Assembly (NCBI GenBank): GCA_019119165.1
Contig: DWXO01000021.1
Location: forward strand, 1-64,000
DNA length: 64,000 bases
Origin: Candidatus Flavonifractor intestinigallinarum
GTDB taxonomy: Bacteria > Bacillota > Clostridia > Oscillospirales > Oscillospiraceae
Direction of reading: 5' to 3'
Made by a program: the position numbers and the translations under genes. A model generated the notes under the pieces. The model had not been told where the DNA came from and searched no databases. It saw only the letters and a list, made by a program, of their open reading frames with translations. This document shows positions 37,235 to 46,285 of the stretch, piece by piece; the stretch's first letter is position 1, and each line of letters opens with the position of its first letter.

Positions 37235-38263
37235 ATGTCAAAGCTCATTACATTCGCGGTGCCCTGCTACAACTCCGCGGCCTACATGGAGCACTGTGTG
37301 GAGACCCTGCTCACCGGCGGGGAGGACATTGAGATCATTCTGGTGGACGACGGCTCTACCAAGGACGACACGCCCGCCATCTGCGACCGCTACGCCGCCC
37401 AGTACCCCAACATCGTCAAGGCCATCCACCAGGAGAACGGCGGCCACGGCGAGGGCGTTAACCAGGGCATCCGTAACGCCACCGGCTTTTATTTCAAGGT
37501 GGTGGATTCCGACGACTGGCTGAACGAGGCCGCCCTCCAGAAGGCCCTGGAGAAGCTGCGGAAGTTTGCCAAGATGGAGAAGCCGGTGGATATGTTCGTG
37601 GCCAACTACGTCTACGAGCACGTGGAGGACAACACCCAGAAGGTGATCCGCTACACCAATGTGTTCCCCCAGAACAAGATCTTCTCCTGGAGCAAGGTGG
37701 GCCGGTTCCGCCCCTCCCAGTTCCTGCTGATGCACAGCGTGATCTACCGCACCCAGCTGCTGCGGGACTGCGGGCTGGAGCTGCCCAAGCACACCTTCTA
37801 TGTGGACAACATCTTCGTCTACCAGCCCCTGCCCTATGTGAAGCGGATCTACTATATGGACATCGATCTGTACCGCTACTTCATCGGCCGGGCCGACCAG
37901 AGCGTCAACGAGCAGGTGATGGTGGGCCGGGTGGACCAGCAGCTGCGGGTCAATAAAATCATGATCGACAGCCACGATCTCCGCAAGCTCCACGCCCAGC
38001 AGCCCAGGCTGGCCCGATATATGAGCAGCTACCTGTCCATGATGATGACCATTTCCTCCATCTTCCTCATCCTGGACGGTTCTCCCGAGGCCCTGGGCAA
38101 AAAGACCGAGCTGTGGGAGTACCTCCGCAGCAAGGACGTGGGTCTCTACCACAAGTACAAGTACCGCTCCCTGTCCTTTGTGGGCAACATCCCCGGCTAT
38201 CAGGGCCGGAAGCTGTCGGTCAAGCTGTACCGGCTGGCCCGCAAGATTTACAAGTTCAACTGA
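37235..38263 (+). CDS. GT2 family glycosyltransferase
   Basis: Encodes 342 residues. The GT-A fold starts with TFAVPCYNSAAYMEHCVETL, followed by EIILVDDGSTKDDT and the DxD-type motif KVVDSDDWLNE. The C-terminal half is helical with a conserved DNIFVYQPLPYVKRIYYMD. It transfers a sugar from a nucleotide donor; a galactofuranosyl role is suggested only by the adjacent glf. RBS GAGGAAAGG precedes the ATG. Confidence 0.9.
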   Translation: MSKLITFAVPCYNSAAYMEHCVETLLTGGEDIEIILVDDGSTKDDTPAICDRYAAQYPNIVKAIHQENGGHGEGVNQGIRNATGFYFKVVDSDDWLNEAALQKALEKLRKFAKMEKPVDMFVANYVYEHVEDNTQKVIRYTNVFPQNKIFSWSKVGRFRPSQFLLMHSVIYRTQLLRDCGLELPKHTFYVDNIFVYQPLPYVKRIYYMDIDLYRYFIGRADQSVNEQVMVGRVDQQLRVNKIMIDSHDLRKLHAQQPRLARYMSSYLSMMMTISSIFLILDGSPEALGKKTELWEYLRSKDVGLYHKYKYRSLSFVGNIPGYQGRKLSVKLYRLARKIYKFN

Positions 38264-38309
38264 GCAGCAAAAAAACAGGACGCGTTCGCGTCCTGTTTTT
38301 TTGCTGCTC
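38262..38309. terminator. Bidirectional terminator, 20-bp stem
   Basis: GAGCAGCAAAAAAACAGG is mirrored by CCTGTTTTTTTGCTGCTC around a GC-rich GACGCGTTCGCGTC tip. Both strands carry T-runs, so it serves the convergent glycosyltransferase (+) and DUF554 (-) genes. Confidence 0.94.
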
Positions 38310-38310
38310 T

Positions 38311-39021
38311 TCACCCCAGCAGACCTGCCAGCCAGTCCCGGATGGGCAGGTAGGCCAGAGGCAGAAAGATGGCGGGCAGCATATTGCCCACCCGCAGCTT
38401 CTCCTTGGGCAGGCCCAGCATATTGATGCCGATGCCCACGATGATGGTGCCGCCCACGGCGCTCATCTCGGTGACCACCGCCGGATCCATCCCCTGTCCC
38501 ACGATGCTGAAAATAATGGTGAGCGCGCCCTGGTAGAGGAAGGTGGGCAGGGCGGCGAAGGCCACACCCACGCCCATGGCGGCGGCAAAGGTGATGGAGC
38601 TCACCCCGTCGATCACCGCCTTGGAGATGATGATGTCGTAATTGCCGTTCATCCCCGCCTCCATGGCGCCGTTGATGGCCATGGCTCCCACACAGTAGAG
38701 CACCGAGCAGTTCACAAAGGCCTCCACAAAGCGGCTGTTGCTCTCCCCCCGGATCAGCTTGCGGCGGAGCACATCCCCCACCGAGTCCATCCGCTTCTCG
38801 ATATTGATGAGCTCCCCCAGCAGCGTGCCGATGACCATGCACACGATGACGCATAAGGTATCGGCTGTGCCGATCATACTGGTGGTGCCGATGCCCAGCA
38901 CGCACAGGCCCAGGGCAAAGGTGATGCCCGAGGCAAACCGGGCGCTGATGCGGTTTTTGAACAGAAGGCCCAGAATACTGCCCAGCAGAATCAGGACCAC
39001 GTTGATGACGGTGGCGATCAT
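38311..39021 (-). CDS. DUF554 membrane protein
   Basis: Encodes 236 residues with about seven hydrophobic segments. The DUF554 family features are evident: the N-terminus VINVVLILLGSILGLLFKNR, GTLLGELINIEKRMDSVG, and VGGTIIVGIGINMLGL near the end. Function is unknown; a transport role is often supposed. It is monocistronic, with a bidirectional terminator downstream. Confidence 0.87.
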   Translation of the reverse strand: MIATVINVVLILLGSILGLLFKNRISARFASGITFALGLCVLGIGTTSMIGTADTLCVIVCMVIGTLLGELINIEKRMDSVGDVLRRKLIRGESNSRFVEAFVNCSVLYCVGAMAINGAMEAGMNGNYDIIISKAVIDGVSSITFAAAMGVGVAFAALPTFLYQGALTIIFSIVGQGMDPAVVTEMSAVGGTIIVGIGINMLGLPKEKLRVGNMLPAIFLPLAYLPIRDWLAGLLG

Positions 39022-39170
39022 AGGGATTCCTCACTTTTATACTGCAATTCGTTAAAATATATGGTTCTATGATAAAACCTTTGCCGCCGTTTGTCAAAAG
39101 TTTTCTGGATGTATGCCGGGCCTGTCCGGGGAATAGAGTGGAAATGGACCATTGAAAGGGGGAGGGCCCA

Positions 39171-40736
39171 TTGAAGCTCGACCGGACATCCATGCTCTAC
39201 GGCACCCTGCTGCTCACCGGTACCGGCATTGCCGGGCAGTTTTTGGGGTTTGTCTACCGGATCTTACTCTCCCGCCTCATCGGGGCGGAGATCATGGGCC
39301 TTTACCAGCTCATCATGCCGGTGTATTCCGTGCTCCTCTCCCTGACGGCGGTGGGGCTGACGGCGGCGGTGTCCAACCTGTCCGCCGGATACTACGCCCG
39401 GGGCCAGTGGGGGGCGGCGGCTCAGGTGCTCCGCCGGTGTCTGTTGTGCTTTTTGGGGCTGTTCGGCGTGCTGGCCGTTATCACCGCCCTGCTGTACGAC
39501 CCCATTTCGGTGTATCTGCTGGGGGACGCCCGCACCCAGATGGGGCTGTTGCTGCTGCTGCCCTGCATCCTGCTCACCGGCGTGGAGAACCTGCACAAGC
39601 ACTTCTTCTACGGCACCGGCGCCATCCGTCCCCCGGCGGCGGTGGAGCTGTGCGAGCAGGTAATCCGGGCGGCGGCAGTACTGGGACTGCTGGTCCTCTT
39701 CCTGCCCCAGAATCCCGAGCGTACCGTGGCCCTGATCGTGACGGGCATGATCGTGTGCGAGCTCTTTTCCTCCCTTACCCTGATGCTGCTGGCCCGCCGC
39801 CGGCTGGCGGGGGAGAAGCTGGGGGAGCCGGGGGCCTCCCGGCGGATGAACCGGCAGATTTTGGCCATCGCCCTGCCGGTGGGATTTACCAGCCTGCTGG
39901 GCAACCTGATGGGCTCGGCCAACGCGGTGCTCATCCCCCAGCGGCTGGTGGCCGCCGGGGCGGAGGTGAGCCGGGCCATGGAGGAGTTCGGCGTGCTGTG
40001 CGGCATGACCATGCCCATGCTCTGCCTGCCCACCGCCTTCATCGGGGCGCTGGGGCTGGTGCTTATGCCCAAGCTGGCCCAGGGGGCCGCCCTGGGGAAC
40101 CAATCTCTCATCCGGCGGCGGATCGACCGGTCCATGCTGGCCGCCTCGGTGCTTATGTTTCCCGCCATGGCCCTGCTGGTGGTGCTGGGTCCCACCCTGG
40201 GAGCCCTGCTCTTTCGGGAGGAGGGGGTGGGCCGGTATCTGCTCCCCCTGTCGGTGGGGGTGCTGCTGTCCTGCTGGCAGGCGGTGCTGGGGTGCGCCCT
40301 CAACGGCCTGGGCAGACAAAAAGCCGCCGCCCGCAGTTCCATCCTGTCGGGCGGCGTGCAGCTGGTATGTACCTATGTTCTCTTGGGCCTGCCTGGGGTG
40401 GGCATCGGAGGCTACCCCGTGGGGGTGGTGGCCTCCTCCGCCCTGGGGGCGCTGCTGAACTGGCTCCAGGTGCGGCGGACCACCGGATTAAAGCTCCGGA
40501 TCTTCGACTGGGCGGTGGCCCCGGGCTTGGCCGCCCTGCTGGCGGGCCTTGCGGGCAACCTGCTCTTTCATGTGCTGCTGGACAGCGGGGTGGGGGAGTG
40601 GACCGCGGTGGGGGCCTGCGCCTTCTTCGGCGTGGTGCTCTATCTGGCGGCCCTCCAGGCCCAGGGAGTGCGGTTGAGCGGCATTACAGGACGTAGCTGG
40701 CCATCAGGAAAAGGGCCAGCAGACAGAAAAAGATAA
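39171..40736 (+). CDS. SpoVB-like polysaccharide/lipid flippase
   Basis: Encodes 521 residues with 12-14 membrane segments. The N-terminus GTGIAGQFLGFVYRILLSRLIGAEIMGLYQLIMP is cited here only in short form as LLSRLIGAEIMGLYQ, the hallmark of the SpoVB/MurJ-like (MOP superfamily) group in Firmicutes. These export lipid-linked glycans, in SpoVB's case for the spore cortex. The TTG start is supported by AAGGGGGAGG upstream and by alignment of the N-terminus from memory. Its end overlaps the convergent CPBP gene by 53 bases. Confidence 0.88.
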   Translation: MKLDRTSMLYGTLLLTGTGIAGQFLGFVYRILLSRLIGAEIMGLYQLIMPVYSVLLSLTAVGLTAAVSNLSAGYYARGQWGAAAQVLRRCLLCFLGLFGVLAVITALLYDPISVYLLGDARTQMGLLLLLPCILLTGVENLHKHFFYGTGAIRPPAAVELCEQVIRAAAVLGLLVLFLPQNPERTVALIVTGMIVCELFSSLTLMLLARRRLAGEKLGEPGASRRMNRQILAIALPVGFTSLLGNLMGSANAVLIPQRLVAAGAEVSRAMEEFGVLCGMTMPMLCLPTAFIGALGLVLMPKLAQGAALGNQSLIRRRIDRSMLAASVLMFPAMALLVVLGPTLGALLFREEGVGRYLLPLSVGVLLSCWQAVLGCALNGLGRQKAAARSSILSGGVQLVCTYVLLGLPGVGIGGYPVGVVASSALGALLNWLQVRRTTGLKLRIFDWAVAPGLAALLAGLAGNLLFHVLLDSGVGEWTAVGACAFFGVVLYLAALQAQGVRLSGITGRSWPSGKGPADRKR

Positions 40737-41601
40737 CGCCGGGGTTTTCAAAAAAGAGCCGCCACTTCCACCCCTGAGACAGGGATACGGAGCCAGGCTC
40801 CAGTCGGATGTGCCGCCAGCTGGTGACCAGAAAGGTCAGGCCCACCACAATGGAGCCCACCACCAGCAGGGAGGTCAGCTGTTCTCCGGTTTGGCCCAGC
40901 CGCTCCAGCAGGGGCACCAGACCCACCGAGGTGAAGTTGACCAGGGCGTGGAGCAGGATGGACTGCCACAGACAGCCGGTTCGGAGCACCACATAGGCAA
41001 AGAGCGCCCCCACGGCAAAGGCATAGAACAGCTGATTCAGATTGCCGTGAAACAGGCCGAAGCACAGGGCGGAGGCCAGAATGGCGAATTTGTCTCCATA
41101 GGGCCGCAGCCGCTCCAGCAGCAGACGGCGGAAGAGATATTCCTCCGACAGGGGCGCGATGACGCAGCCCAGCAGAAGATTGAGGACCATGGGATAGCCC
41201 GCCAGGCTGTCCACCGGGTTGGTGACCGCCTGTCCCCGCAGACTGCCGATGAGCTGGGTGAGGAGCAGGGTGAGCAGATTGGACAGATAAACCAGCCCCA
41301 GGGTGGTGATCAGCGCCTTGCACAGCCTCAGCGGACCCATGGGCCGCCGTACCGGAGGCCGGGGGGCGGGGAGGCCCCGCAGCGCCAGACAGAAGGCGGG
41401 TACGCCCACCCCGTAGGCCGAGCCCACGGAGAGGCACCAGCGGGAGACCGGGTGGCTCAGTACGCCGGGGACCGCGGCGGTGACTGCCAGCTGGAGGACC
41501 AGCATGGCGGCCATCTGGGCAAACAGGGCCCACCCAAGCCGGGAGAACCATTGACAGTGGGGGCGCAGCAGCTGGGCCCGGTCCGGTTGATGGCGATCCA
41601 T
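40684..41601 (-). CDS. CPBP family intramembrane metalloprotease
   Basis: Encodes 305 residues with about eight membrane segments. The catalytic motifs of the CPBP/Abi family are present: SEEYLFRRLLLERL (EExxxR), LCFGLFHGNLNQL (FxxxH) and ILLHALVNFTS (HxxxN). Such enzymes process membrane proteins or prenylated proteins. ATG 41601 (MDRHQPDRAQ) follows GAGGTG with 5 bases spacing; the longer frame lacks support. Substrate is unknown. Confidence 0.87.
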   Translation of the reverse strand: MDRHQPDRAQLLRPHCQWFSRLGWALFAQMAAMLVLQLAVTAAVPGVLSHPVSRWCLSVGSAYGVGVPAFCLALRGLPAPRPPVRRPMGPLRLCKALITTLGLVYLSNLLTLLLTQLIGSLRGQAVTNPVDSLAGYPMVLNLLLGCVIAPLSEEYLFRRLLLERLRPYGDKFAILASALCFGLFHGNLNQLFYAFAVGALFAYVVLRTGCLWQSILLHALVNFTSVGLVPLLERLGQTGEQLTSLLVVGSIVVGLTFLVTSWRHIRLEPGSVSLSQGWKWRLFFENPGVIFFCLLALFLMASYVL

Positions 41602-41737
41602 TCCGTCACCTCGCACAAAAATTTTTGCTTTTCCTGACGCCCGGGGCAGGCGGGAGCTTCCCGCCTGCTTCGGGCGCAAGGGTTTCAGGCAGTATTATAG
41701 CAGGAACAGGGGGGAAGCGCAAGAAAGAGACAGTATA

Positions 41738-41765
41738 TTGACATGGCTGTTTTTCATGATACAAT
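41738..41765 (+). promoter_or_regulatory. Promoter of the ribonucleotide reductase gene
   Basis: TTGACA (41738-41743) and TACAAT (41760-41765) are spaced by 16 bases, about 45 bases before the start codon. No cobalamin riboswitch or NrdR box was recognised between them and the gene. Confidence 0.82.
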
Positions 41766-41809
41766 ATCTTGTGCTTAGAACTGAAATACACTCAGAGGAG
41801 AGATACCAT

Positions 41810-44110
41810 ATGCCCATTTCTGAAAACGCCAAGGCAGTGCTGGAGCGGCGCTACCTGGCCCGGGACGAGCAGGGGAACCCCACCGAGACGGTGGACGGAC
41901 TGTTCCGCCGGGTGGCCAACGCGGTGGCCGAGGGCGACCGCCACTTTGACCCCAAGGCCGATGTGGTGGCCACGGCGGCGGAATTCTATGAGATGATGAC
42001 CAACCTGGAGTTTTTGCCCAACTCCCCCACCCTGATGAACGCTGGCCGCCCCCTGGGACAGCTGTCCGCCTGCTTTGTGCTGCCGGTGGCCGACTCCATG
42101 GAAGATATCTTTGACGCCATCAAGAACGCCGCCCTCATCCACAAGAGCGGCGGCGGCACCGGATTCTCCTTCTCCCGGCTGCGGCCCAAGGGATCTACCG
42201 TCAACTCCACCGGCGGCGTGGCCAGCGGTCCCATCTCCTTTATGAAGGTGTTCAACGCCGCCACCGAGGCGGTGAAGCAGGGCGGCACCCGCCGGGGGGC
42301 CAACATGGGCATCCTCCGGGTGGACCACCCTGACATCATGGACTTTATTACCTGCAAGAACGACACCTCCGAGATCACCAACTTCAACATCTCCGTGGGC
42401 ATTACCGAGGCCTTTATGGAGGCGGTGAGCGCCGACGGGATGTATGATCTGGTGGACCCGGCCACCGGCCGGAAGGTGGGCCAGCTGAAGGCCCGGGAGG
42501 TCTTTGATACCATCGTTACCTCCGCCTGGCAGACCGGCGAGCCGGGCATCATCTTCCTGGACCGGCTCAACCGGGACAACGCGGTGCCCAGCCAGGGCGA
42601 GATCGAGTCCACCAACCCCTGCGGCGAGCAGCCTCTGCTGCCCTACGAGAGCTGCAACCTGGGTTCCATCAACCTGGTCAACCACATTACCAAGACGGTG
42701 GCCGGCTGGGTGCTGGACCGGGCCAAGCTGGAAAAGACCATCCGCACCGCCGTCCACTTCCTGGACAACGTCATCGAGGTCAACCAGTACCCCCTGCCCG
42801 AGATCGACAAGATGACCCGCTACACCCGGAAGATCGGACTGGGCGTGATGGGCTTTGCAGATATGCTCCTCTATATGGGCGTGCCCTACAACAGCGAGGA
42901 GGGCGTGGCCCTGGCCCAGGAGATCATGGACACCATCAACACCATCGGCCACCAGGAGAGCGAACGCCTGGCCGAGAGCCGGGGCGCCTTCCCCCTCTTT
43001 GACCAGAGCGTCTACAAGGACGGCAAGCCCATCCGCAACGCCACCGTCACCACCATCGCCCCCACCGGCACCCTGTCCATCATCGCCGGGGTGTCCTCCG
43101 GTGTGGAGCCGGTGTTTGCCTACGCCTATATCCGCAACGTCATGGACAACACCCACCTCATTGAGACCAACCAGATCCTGAAGGACAAGCTGGTGGAGGC
43201 GGGGATCTACTCCGAGGAGCTGATGCGGAAGATTGTGGAGCAGGGTTCCCTGGCCCATGTGGACGGCATCCCCGAGGACATCAAGCGGGTCTTTGTGTGC
43301 GCCCACGATGTGTCCCCCATCTGGCACGTCAAGATGCAGGCCGCTTTCCAGCAGTACACTGACAACGCCGTCAGCAAGACGGTGAACTTCCCCAACTCCG
43401 CCACCAAGGCTGAGGTGGCCGAGGTCTACCGCCTGGCCTACACCCTGGGGTGCAAAGGTACCACCATCTACCGGGACGGTAGCCGCAACGAGCAGGTGCT
43501 CAACATCGGCAAGGTTAACGACGGCAAGGAGCCCGCCCCCACCGGCCGGGTGTGCGAGGAGTGCCAGGTGCCCCAGGAGGCCTACGGCCACATCCAGCCC
43601 CGACCCCGCCCGGCGGTGACCACCGGCTTTACCGAGAAGGTGCATATCGGCTGCGGTAACCTCTATATTACGGTCAACTATGATGAGAACGGCATCTGCG
43701 AGGTGTTTACCAACACCGGGCGGGCCGGCGGCTGTCCCAGCCAGTCTGAGGCTACCGCCCGGCTGGTCAGCGTGGGTATCCGCTCCGGCATGGACCCCAA
43801 GGAGATTATCCAGCAGCTCAAGGGCATCCGCTGCCCCTCCTGCCTGCGGCAGCCAGGCGTGCCGGTGACCTCCTGCCCCGACGCCATTGCCAAGGCCCTG
43901 GAGAAGGTGCTCAAGGTGTCCAAGGTCACCCACGAGCCCGCCCCCGCCCCCATCAGCCCCACGGCCAAGGCGGCGGCTCCCATTCCCCGGCCCGGCATGA
44001 CCCCCGCCGAGGCCAAGCTGGCCAAATTCTGCCCGGAATGCGGCTCCAGACTGGAACATGAGGGCGGCTGCGTCACCTGTCGGGACTGCGGCTACTCCAA
44101 GTGCGGCTAA
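41810..44110 (+). CDS. nrdJ: Adenosylcobalamin-dependent ribonucleotide reductase (class II)
   Basis: Encodes 766 residues. It reduces ribonucleotides to deoxyribonucleotides with coenzyme B12, needing no oxygen. Motifs include NSPTLMNAGRPLGQLSACFV (first redox cysteine), SGGGTGFSFSRLRP, the active-site NPCGEQPLLPYESCNLGSI and PTGTLSIIAGVSSG. The C-terminus has a zinc-ribbon-like KFCPECGSRLEHEGGC and the terminal redox pair in CGYSKCG. ATG 41810 follows AGAGGAG. It is a single-gene transcript with its own promoter and terminator. Confidence 0.95.
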   Translation: MPISENAKAVLERRYLARDEQGNPTETVDGLFRRVANAVAEGDRHFDPKADVVATAAEFYEMMTNLEFLPNSPTLMNAGRPLGQLSACFVLPVADSMEDIFDAIKNAALIHKSGGGTGFSFSRLRPKGSTVNSTGGVASGPISFMKVFNAATEAVKQGGTRRGANMGILRVDHPDIMDFITCKNDTSEITNFNISVGITEAFMEAVSADGMYDLVDPATGRKVGQLKAREVFDTIVTSAWQTGEPGIIFLDRLNRDNAVPSQGEIESTNPCGEQPLLPYESCNLGSINLVNHITKTVAGWVLDRAKLEKTIRTAVHFLDNVIEVNQYPLPEIDKMTRYTRKIGLGVMGFADMLLYMGVPYNSEEGVALAQEIMDTINTIGHQESERLAESRGAFPLFDQSVYKDGKPIRNATVTTIAPTGTLSIIAGVSSGVEPVFAYAYIRNVMDNTHLIETNQILKDKLVEAGIYSEELMRKIVEQGSLAHVDGIPEDIKRVFVCAHDVSPIWHVKMQAAFQQYTDNAVSKTVNFPNSATKAEVAEVYRLAYTLGCKGTTIYRDGSRNEQVLNIGKVNDGKEPAPTGRVCEECQVPQEAYGHIQPRPRPAVTTGFTEKVHIGCGNLYITVNYDENGICEVFTNTGRAGGCPSQSEATARLVSVGIRSGMDPKEIIQQLKGIRCPSCLRQPGVPVTSCPDAIAKALEKVLKVSKVTHEPAPAPISPTAKAAAPIPRPGMTPAEAKLAKFCPECGSRLEHEGGCVTCRDCGYSKCG

Positions 44111-44115
44111 AACAG

Positions 44116-44145
44116 AAAAGGGCCTGCTCCGGCAGGCCCTTTTTG
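44116..44145 (+). terminator. Terminator after nrdJ
   Basis: AAGGGCCTGC (44118-44127) pairs with GCAGGCCCTT (44132-44141) around TCCG, followed by T. Confidence 0.93.
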
Positions 44146-44236
44146 CACTATCATAACCGGGATAGCCTGGGACGGGAACAGTTACACTAAGAGGGACGCC
44201 GTCAGGCGTTCCATCTGAATACAGGAGGTTTCAGCC

Positions 44237-45208
44237 ATGTGTACCAGCCTGACCTTTACCACCGAGCACACCTATTTCGGCCGGAATCTGGATCTGGAAT
44301 ACCACTTCGGCCAGCAGGTGGTCATTACCCCCCGCAATTACCCCTTTTCCTTTCGAGCCATGCCTGCCCTGGAGAAGCACCATGCCATCATCGGCATGGC
44401 CACGGTGGCGGAGGGCTATCCCCTCTACGCCGAGGGAGTCAATGAAAAGGGCCTCTATATGGCGGGGCTCAACTTCCCGGGCAACGCCTGCTATCCCTGC
44501 GGCCCGGAAAACGGCACTCCCGCCGCCCCCTATGAGCTGATCCCCTGGCTGCTGGGCACCTGCGACAGTGTGGACCAGGCCGAGGAAAAGCTGCGCTCCG
44601 TCCGGATTCTGGACACCCCCTTTGCCCCCAATATGCCCAACGCCCCCCTCCACTGGCACCTGGCCGACGGGCGGCGGGCTCTGGTGGCGGAGCCTATGGC
44701 CGACGGCCTGAAGTTGTTTGAGGACCCGGTGGGTGTGCTCACCAACAACCCAACCTTTAATTTCCACCTGACCAATCTGAACCAGTATATGGGCCTGTCT
44801 GCCGCCCAGCCGGACAATCGCTTCGGCGGGGTGGAGCTGCGCCCCTTCGGTCAGGGCATGGGCACATTGGGCCTGCCGGGGGACTGGTCACCTGCCTCCC
44901 GCTTTGTCCGGGCCGCCTTCCTCAAGTGGAACAGCGCCTGCCAGGGGGACCAGGCCTCCAGCGTCAGTCAGGTCTTTCACATCCTGGACGCCGTGGCCAT
45001 GCCCCGGGGGGCGGTGCGGACGCCCGAGGGGAAGTGGGACATTACGGATTACTCCTGCTGCATCGACGGCCGGACGGGCACCTACTACTATAAGACCTAC
45101 GACAACAGCCAGATTACCGCGGTGCCTATGGACGAGGCAAAGCGGGAGGGAGCAGCGCTGATCTGCCACCCTCTGGTGACCGAGCAGCAGTTCCGGATTG
45201 TGCCGTAA
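44237..45208 (+). CDS. Bile salt hydrolase (choloylglycine hydrolase family)
   Basis: Encodes 323 residues, the usual bile salt hydrolase (BSH) length. The N-terminal nucleophile is C2, exposed when Met1 is removed. The other family residues are present: R16 and D19 in FGRNLDL, N79 in AGLNFPG, N171 in LTNNPTF and R222 in PASRFVRAAF. The set matches BSH better than penicillin V acylase. It has no signal peptide, so it acts in the cytoplasm, cleaving glycine or taurine from conjugated bile acids. The start follows AGGAGGT. A short stem (GGACGCC/GGCGTTCC) lies upstream. Confidence 0.9.
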   Translation: MCTSLTFTTEHTYFGRNLDLEYHFGQQVVITPRNYPFSFRAMPALEKHHAIIGMATVAEGYPLYAEGVNEKGLYMAGLNFPGNACYPCGPENGTPAAPYELIPWLLGTCDSVDQAEEKLRSVRILDTPFAPNMPNAPLHWHLADGRRALVAEPMADGLKLFEDPVGVLTNNPTFNFHLTNLNQYMGLSAAQPDNRFGGVELRPFGQGMGTLGLPGDWSPASRFVRAAFLKWNSACQGDQASSVSQVFHILDAVAMPRGAVRTPEGKWDITDYSCCIDGRTGTYYYKTYDNSQITAVPMDEAKREGAALICHPLVTEQQFRIVP

Positions 45209-45411
45209 GCTCCGCCGGGGCCTCTGCCCCGGCACTTGTACACATTGCATAAGAAGAGGACTGTCCCACCGGGGCGAAAAACGGGAAAACCAGGCCTAAA
45301 ACCACGCAGTTTGCCAATTCGGCTGAGAGTTAAGGCGGCTTTCTTAAATTTCATTGTGCATATTGGACATAATCATTGATAAAAAAATAACGAATTTCTC
45401 TTGCATTTTAC

Positions 45412-45440
45412 TTGCCTGTTGGCCGGCAGTGCGCTATACT
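45412..45440 (+). promoter_or_regulatory. Promoter of the butyrate operon
   Basis: TTGCCT (45412-45417) and TATACT (45435-45440) are spaced by 17 bases. A Rex-like operator lies just downstream of the start point. The rest of 45209-45508 is AT-rich with no gene. Confidence 0.78.
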
Positions 45441-45454
45441 TATTAGGTAAGAAC

Positions 45455-45472
45455 TTGTTAAAAATATAACAA
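45455..45472. promoter_or_regulatory. Rex box (redox-sensing repressor operator)
   Basis: TTGTTAAAAATATAACAA differs by one base from the Clostridia Rex consensus TTGTTAANNNNTTAACAA. It lies about 15-30 bases after the -10 element, where a bound repressor would block transcription. Rex releases DNA at high NADH/NAD+, and it is known to control crt-bcd-etf-hbd genes in Clostridium. Confidence 0.82.
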
Positions 45473-45508
45473 TTCTAGATAGGTTACAGGACAAGGAGGT
45501 AGAACATA

Positions 45509-46285
45509 ATGGGTTTTGTGAAGCTGGAAAAGCAGGGCCATGTTGGCGTGGTCACCATTGACCGGCAGGAGGCGCTGAACGCGCTGAACAGCCAGGTTCT
45601 GAGCGATCTGGACGCGGTCATTGATCAGGTGGCTGCCGACGACGAGATCTATGTGATGATCCTCACCGGCGCGGGCCGTTCCTTCGTGGCGGGCGCTGAC
45701 ATCGGCGAGATGAAGAACTTCTCTTCCATCGACGGCAAGAAGTTCGGCGTACACGGCGGCGGTGTGTTCCTGAAGCTGGAGAATATGGCCAAGCCGGTCA
45801 TTGCCGCCATCAACGGGTTCGCTCTGGGCGGCGGCTGCGAGCTGAGCATGGCCTGCGATATCCGTCTGGCCAGCGAGAAGGCCAAGTTCGGTCAGCCCGA
45901 GGTGGGCCTGGGTATCACCCCCGGCTTTGCCGGTACTCAGCGGTTGCCCCGCATCGTGGGCATCTCCAAGGCCATGGAGCTGATCCTGACCGCCAAGGTC
46001 ATCAAGGCCGACGAGGCCAAGGCCATCGGCCTGGTCAGCGAGGTCTATCCCGCCGAGGAGCTGATGGACAAGGCCATGGAGCTGGCCAACGCCATCTGCG
46101 CCAACGCTCAGATCGCCGTGCAGGAGTCCAAGCGCTGCATCCGCATGGGTATGCAGACCGACATCGCCACCGGCTCCGCCTTTGAGGCCGAGGCCTTCGG
46201 CGTCTGCTGCGGCACCGCCGACAAGGACGAGGGCATGGGCGCCTTCCTGGAGAAGCGGGCTGAGAAGCACTTCCAGAATAAGTGA
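45509..46285 (+). CDS. crt: 3-hydroxybutyryl-CoA dehydratase (crotonase)
   Basis: Encodes 258 residues. It dehydrates 3-hydroxybutyryl-CoA to crotonyl-CoA in butyrate synthesis. The oxyanion-hole segments are AGRSFVAGADIGEM and NGFALGGGCELSMACDIR, with catalytic glutamates in GGGCELS and GQPEVGLGITPGF. RBS AAGGAGGT. First gene of crt-hbd-bcd-etfB-etfA, directly behind promoter and Rex box. Its last codons are repeated 191 bases downstream. Confidence 0.94.
   Translation: MGFVKLEKQGHVGVVTIDRQEALNALNSQVLSDLDAVIDQVAADDEIYVMILTGAGRSFVAGADIGEMKNFSSIDGKKFGVHGGGVFLKLENMAKPVIAAINGFALGGGCELSMACDIRLASEKAKFGQPEVGLGITPGFAGTQRLPRIVGISKAMELILTAKVIKADEAKAIGLVSEVYPAEELMDKAMELANAICANAQIAVQESKRCIRMGMQTDIATGSAFEAEAFGVCCGTADKDEGMGAFLEKRAEKHFQNK
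46262..46285 (+). repeat. Direct repeat copy 1: 3' end of crt
   Basis: These 24 bases (the last seven codons and stop TGA) recur at 46453-46476 with two differences, AAT/AAC and TGA/TAA, both silent in the crt frame. Confidence 0.9.

Noticed and set aside
39152-40696. A 514-codon plus-strand frame overlapping the SpoVB-like gene in another phase
   Set aside because: Composition is Gly/Pro/Arg-rich noise; the other phase has clear membrane segments and family motifs.
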